Shown here: positions 50,601 to 56,600 of the stretch, piece by piece | Position numbering within the stretch: position 1 is the first letter of the stretch | Layout of the letters: each line of letters opens with the position of its first letter | Source: Ceriagrion tenellum | Taxonomy: Eukaryota > Arthropoda > Insecta > Odonata > Coenagrionidae | Length of the DNA: 64,000 bases | Direction of reading: 5' to 3' | NCBI GenBank assembly: GCA_963169105.1 | Contig: OY720632.1 | Span: forward strand, 190,712,448 to 190,776,447 | Translations under genes and position numbers: made by a program | Notes under the pieces: model-generated | Databases searched by the model: none | Seen by the model: the letters and a program-made list of their open reading frames with translations, nothing else | Told to the model about the DNA's origin: nothing

Positions 50601-53600
50601 TGCGAAATGGACATATGATCAGTGGGTATTCGGTTTTATTCGACATCGTAGCAGACGATATCTAAGGCATTCCTGACATATACGTCATTACGTCCATGTG
50701 TGATAAACGGAGACAAACATAAGCTTTGGAACTGTCATTTATACACAGGAGTTTCCCCAACGATACCTGCATGTAGTGTTGTTTGGAAATTGGAGGTTTT
50801 CTGTAAGTATTAGGTTTCCAATGGAATCGTAGCAGACGATGATGTAGGCATATGTTATTTTCTCTATTGCTACGAACTGTCGCGAATTGAAGAATCAAAG
50901 CAAGTATTATTTCTAGGTACAAAGGTTAATATAAATATATAAATACATTTCCCGTGTTATATTAGCTCCTGGGTCCCGTATTCGATTATAAGTGCACCGC
51001 TAAAATACACGGAGTTAAAGGGAAGAAGGCAATGTTTTCATAGTCAGAACATGGCCAAAGCGCAAGACTGGTGGCTTCCTTTTTCTCGCGTAAGGTAACA
51101 GAGAAATAAACAGAGTAAATGAAATCGCAGTATTGTTATGCTCACTATGTATTGAGCTAATCGTTGCGCTAATCCCTACGACGGAAACCGCTAATAGCTC
51201 TCTTTTGATATAGATATCATGTTCAGCTTAAATGTTCATCTACATCTACGTAATACCGTGCAAGCCACCACTAGGTTGTGTGGCACAGGGTCCTCTTGAG
51301 TTAATTTTACAATAGTTAAGCTTCCAACAGTTAATCTTATTTTGTTTTTGTGCTTTATGCTCCAAAGCGCAGTCAAGTATAGAAGGCGTACGTCTCAGAG
51401 GGGAAAGAAAAAAATAAATAATGGAATGGAGAACACTAGATCTGGAATAGATGCGATGCACCATATTAATAGATGTAAAATATATATGTATGCATACGAC
51501 ATTGCTTTACTTTCGACCTAAAAATCCTTCGAGATGGCTAGGCAAAAACTTCAGTATGACTTTTGTGCCATCCAAAGATGGTGCCATGATAATAAATTAG
51601 TCATTAATAATTTTAAAAACTGTAACCTTTCAATTTCTCAGGGTAAAAGAAAAAAGAAGACTTATAAATCTAACTCTTCACTCCCACTCATGTTTGCATT
51701 CCGCTCGGGGCTGCAAAACAAGCAACGGCTGTCGCTTACAATTCATGTTTTGTAATTTCCCTGGTTAATCATTTTAAATATTTAGGAATAATTTTAGACG
51801 AAAAATACAACTTCAGATTACGTTTGAATTATTTGTGTGGAAAGCTCCGTTGCATTCTCTTCCAACTATCACTCTTGAAATATGTGTTACCAACTGAGGT
51901 GAAAAAATTGCTTTACCCAGGTTTAGCCGAAGCTATTATGCGATATGGACTGACAATCTGGGGTACAACGTACCGAAGTTTTTTGAATGAGGTAATTAAA
52001 ATTCAAAATAAAGTAGTATCCTGTCTGGATGTAACTGAATCCAATGTATTAAACTAGGTTTATTACCTATAACTGAACTTTTTCAGTACGTCATACTATG
52101 TGACAATTTCTTTCAAAACAAGTTCAAAATACAAAGAAATGTAAATCATGATATTCGACTCCACTGTGTTGAAAAATATTATGTTCCAAATTCTACAACG
52201 ACCACGGTAAGAGTTTATTAATGTACATTGTTCCAAAGATATTCAACAAATTGCCACAGCCAATTCGAGAAACTGACAAAACGTCATCATTAAAGAAAGA
52301 AGTGCTCCTGTTAAATCTGTTTCATTTATCATTTAAAAATGCCTTTAACTAATCAATTGTTGTTCACTTGTTTTTTATGAAAAATTGTACATATACTGAG
52401 GTAGTTATGACTTGAGAGTAAAGTTTAAAGTTAAAAAAAAAGTAAAAAAAAAAGTTGTTTCGTGATTACTTATGTGTTTCAATTACTTTTTATTTTTCTC
52501 GTAAATATTTTAAATGATTTCTGATGGATAAATGTTGTGTTTGATTTAAAAAAAACGAACTTTCCTACTTAAGTAGGAAAAGTTTAGCAGTAAAAATATT
52601 AATGTCAAGAAAATCATAGATGATTCATTATATATGTTTAACACCTAGCAGGCACCTTAACCACCTCGGCTGCGGAGTCATCAAAATCCAAATGCTAACA
52701 GAGCATGGTATTGCCTCCAATATTTTTCTTTCGTCGCGTAAAGTTACTGCTCTCCACCTGAATAGTACCTGTCCAATAGCCTAATATTACTACGCTGGTT
52801 TCTTTTATTTCTGAAATTTGGGCATTTCACAGTAGGACCGACTATTGATAATCCTGACTCATGACGTGGTGAGGTCAATCCTGGGGGCCGATTTTATAAC
52901 TTGGCTTACGTCCGAACGTTAGGGATCCGTTCAACTTCGATCGAGCTCACTAAATTCGAGTGAAGTGTTTCGAGCTATTGAAGTATTTCGAGCAGACCGT
53001 CGAACGTTACTCTATTGTCAGATGTATAGCATATTTCTCACTTGTTACTCTTGAACGCATGCGCAATGAGCCTACTGTGAAATGCCCAAATTTCAGAAAT
53101 AAAAGAAACCAGCGTAGTAATATTAGGCAATTGGACAGGTACTATTCAGGTGGAGAGCAGTAACTTTACGCGACGAAAGAAAAATATTGGAGGCAATACC
53201 ATGCTCTGTTAGCATTTGGACTTTGATGACTCCGCAGCAGAACCATTTTTGAATGATCGCGCTTGTTTTGAATATTTTTGAATAACCATTTAGACGAATT
53301 TTAAAATTTTCAATGCATACGAACTCGAATTATACTTTCTCACGAGTCTTATAAATTTCCCTCTATGCCTTCATTTGACAATTTCAATCCTTATGCCTTG
53401 CCATCCCAAGAATTTATCGGATAAAACTATTTCGCCGGTTTCAATTGCCTGTTTCTTTAAAACTATAATCTTTTTACAAAATTTAAAAGCAGAAAAATAT
53501 GATCCATCAGAGTTAAGCTGTACCTTAATCTTCATTAGCAAATAATGATGGAATTAACTTATCAAACCGGCGAACATAATTTATTAAGATTTCACCAGTA

Positions 53601-56600
53601 ACAGTCAATAAATAGGAAATATTCGAATAGCATTATATTCTCATTCCCGTTCATATCACATCGTATTTTGCTCCAAAACCTTCATTTTTCCCGAAATCAT
53701 TATTTTGCGCATATAGAGATCTATAAAATTCTTCTGAATAAAGAAAATAGTTACTGCAAATGACCAATGGAACTATACTCGTTGCAAGAGCAAATTTTAT
53801 TCTCATAATTATCCGATATCCCTACATCCATCCCGTTATATTTCATTATCTAATTACAGCTAAAGCTCGACGGTTCTCTTCAAATGACAGTGTCCAAACC
53901 TCACGCTAGATGGAGCCCATTTAAATTATCTTGGACATGATGTGAAATGTGATACCCGACATCAATTGATTAGGACATTCATTGGTACTCAACGACTATC
54001 CTCCGAAAATTCCCGACCCAAAAAATTAATATAACAATCCACCTACAAGGCTATATTCAAGGACGCCCAGCTTATGATCAAGTGAAATTGAATAGAGCTG
54101 AGTAGATCACTTTCAAAAGTCTATTTCTTGCAGCTAATACCATATCTTCCGCTAGATTTTTAGAGCATCTTTTCCATCGTAATTGCTACAAATACAACAA
54201 GCTGAAACAACAACTCAAAATTGAATATTATTCATAAAATGGAACAATCTATGCTAATGATAATGAGGCAAATAAATACAAAAAACTCTTAGTTGAGGAG
54301 GCTCAATTTAATCTATGCTAAAATATGAAACATCATACATCGCATACAGACATATTATCAAGCTTTCACTTTGGCAAAAATCACCAAACTTCCAAAGAAA
54401 ACAAATTTAATAATGTCAATAACTTTCTGCCATGAATTTTCCATTCCATAACCAAGCTCCGTTTTGTAGTGAGTAATCACAGCCATCAACGATATTTTTC
54501 TAACAACACTTCAAACACACTGACTAACGTAACACAACGCATTTTAAGCCCAAATTGCCAATAACTATACTCATATTGCAGAAATATCACAATAGACATC
54601 CGTGTAGCCTATCACAGAAAATGTATAATAATTTATATCATTGAAATCCGCTTCAACACCATTCAACATTCGTCTCGACTACTTAAGGATATGATTGTAT
54701 AAAGCAATATTTCAAACCAGAACGAACCAACAAACTTCATTTGACAAAATAATCATCACCATTTCACTTGGTCGAGAACAATCACACAATTTACCCTCAA
54801 ACTAAAGAATAAGCCTTGACATGGCCAAAAATTCAAATGCCTACGTCTATTTCGACTAGTTATCACTTGCATTAAACGTAGATGGGTTTATTATTGTCTA
54901 TTGTTTATTTGTGACTCTTGATATGGCAAGTTACTGCATTCAAATTAAAAAACACTTCAATATTTATCCTTTATCGAAGACGTAAAAAAACCACACTTAA
55001 TATTCAGAAGCAAACCTAAATCACCGACAACATTTCAATTGACATAGAATCCAAATCTCAAGTTAGACATTTGATGGAAGGGCGTTATAGTTGCTGCTAT
55101 CAGTCATCTCCTACATTTGTTACGTAATTCTAAGTTTTTAAGCACAATACCTGTCACAACACACAATCTCAATACATGAAACATGGCTCTTATTAACCTT
55201 AATATGTAAATACATCGCCACGAGCACACACAAAATCCATCACAGCACATAAGTAACATTTGTAAGCACTGGTATGCCACAATAAACACTGCCGCTTAAT
55301 CACACGATGAACCTTTCCACTATCCTCACTAATTATGACGCCCACGTCCTTGCAGAAATGAGATTTAAAACTTCCAACTGCAATTAAAAGTGAAAACAAA
55401 TCGCTACAATAGGATAGGTTGCGACAATTGGATACTATAATTAATCAAAAGAATACGCGTTATTGAAATACTATTCCAATACATTAATGAACTGCAATCT
55501 AGGCCTCCAATTATAATTAAAGTCAAGAATGGTGTGTTATATTTCATTTATAGTATCTAAAACATTCCAAACGACGATGGCTATTCAAATAACAATCAAT
55601 TAAGAAACAAAAACAAACCCACCTTCGAACGCTAATGGCCGCTTCGAAAGATATTTTGTTGTGTATTGTAAGCCGAGGATGCGAGCGTGAGGCAAAATAC
55701 GTTCGAACTTTGGTTACAAAATAGGCACCGGCAATTGTTTTCGAAGTATTACCCACAATTCAGCGGTCGAAGCAGCCGTCAGCGATTCTAACGGTCGAAG
55801 GTTAAGTTATAAAATCGGCCCCCTGAGTTCATGTCATACGTTCAATGTCGTTATTCTCATTGACAACCGATATTGCTTCAATTTAACACATAAATAGCAA
55901 CGCAAGGGAAGGAATATGAGAGGAAATTTCGTCCACGGGATTGAAAAAGACTGTGATATCGCGTGAGGAGTCGAATGCACCGTAATATTTTTCATAGCCC
56001 GAGCATCGAGTATTAGAACATAGACTGGCGGAGCTGGCGGGCTTATCGCGGAGTTGATGAACTATCGTAGCGAAAGTGGCGCCGCTCGATTCGTGACACG
56101 ACTTTTGAAAGATTTAGTACATGTATGCACTCTAGAGAGACATTATTTACGAAATGAGGTATTTCTCACACTTAGATGTCGTAAAAAAACTAACAGCGTG
56201 TAGTTTGTATGTTCTCTCAATTATATTTGAAAATTAATCATATTGTTACCGCAGTAGGTTATTGGGTATCACAAAAAACCTTCCGTTTTGAAGGAGTTTC
56301 AAGCGCACCGCGCGAAAAAAATGAGTCACGTTAAAGACTTATTTAGATATTTTCATTTGATTACTTACAATTTCTGTCATGTAATATTATATTATTGCAC
56401 CATTAATAATGCATTATTTAATTCTTGTGTCTCACAGTTGGTGAAATTAAAACGTATAAATCGAATATGGTCTCTATTATGACTAAGGAACTATATCGCT
56501 CGGACTACCTTAAATTGAGCCGACGAAATCCGTGGTGTCCGACGGAAACCAAGACGAATATTTCGCAAAAAAAATGACGGCGGAAAGCATAATCAACGAC

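Larger units (their letters stand above)
37772..56116. mobile_element. 18.3-kb element with long terminal inverted repeats, inserted in a MITE
   Basis: The segment begins TATATCTTTCAAAAGTCGTG and ends with the inverse of TAAATCTTTCAAAAGTCGTG. GTAC lies on each side (37768-37771 and 56117-56120) and fits a 4-bp target duplication of the GTAC within the MITE, although GTAC is palindromic and could instead belong to the inverted repeat. Inverted repeats run 37772-38189 and 55686-56116. Inside are a 1.53-kb-arm inverted repeat, two fold-backs, one MITE and broken LINEs. No long ORF or transposase motif was recognised, so it is a non-autonomous or decayed element, or a composite. Its superfamily is unknown. 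Confidence 0.8.

Noticed and set aside
50152..50646. A 164-codon minus-strand gene inside the giant element
   Set aside because: No recognisable motif, no second copy and no supporting context. Recorded only as unassigned sequence.
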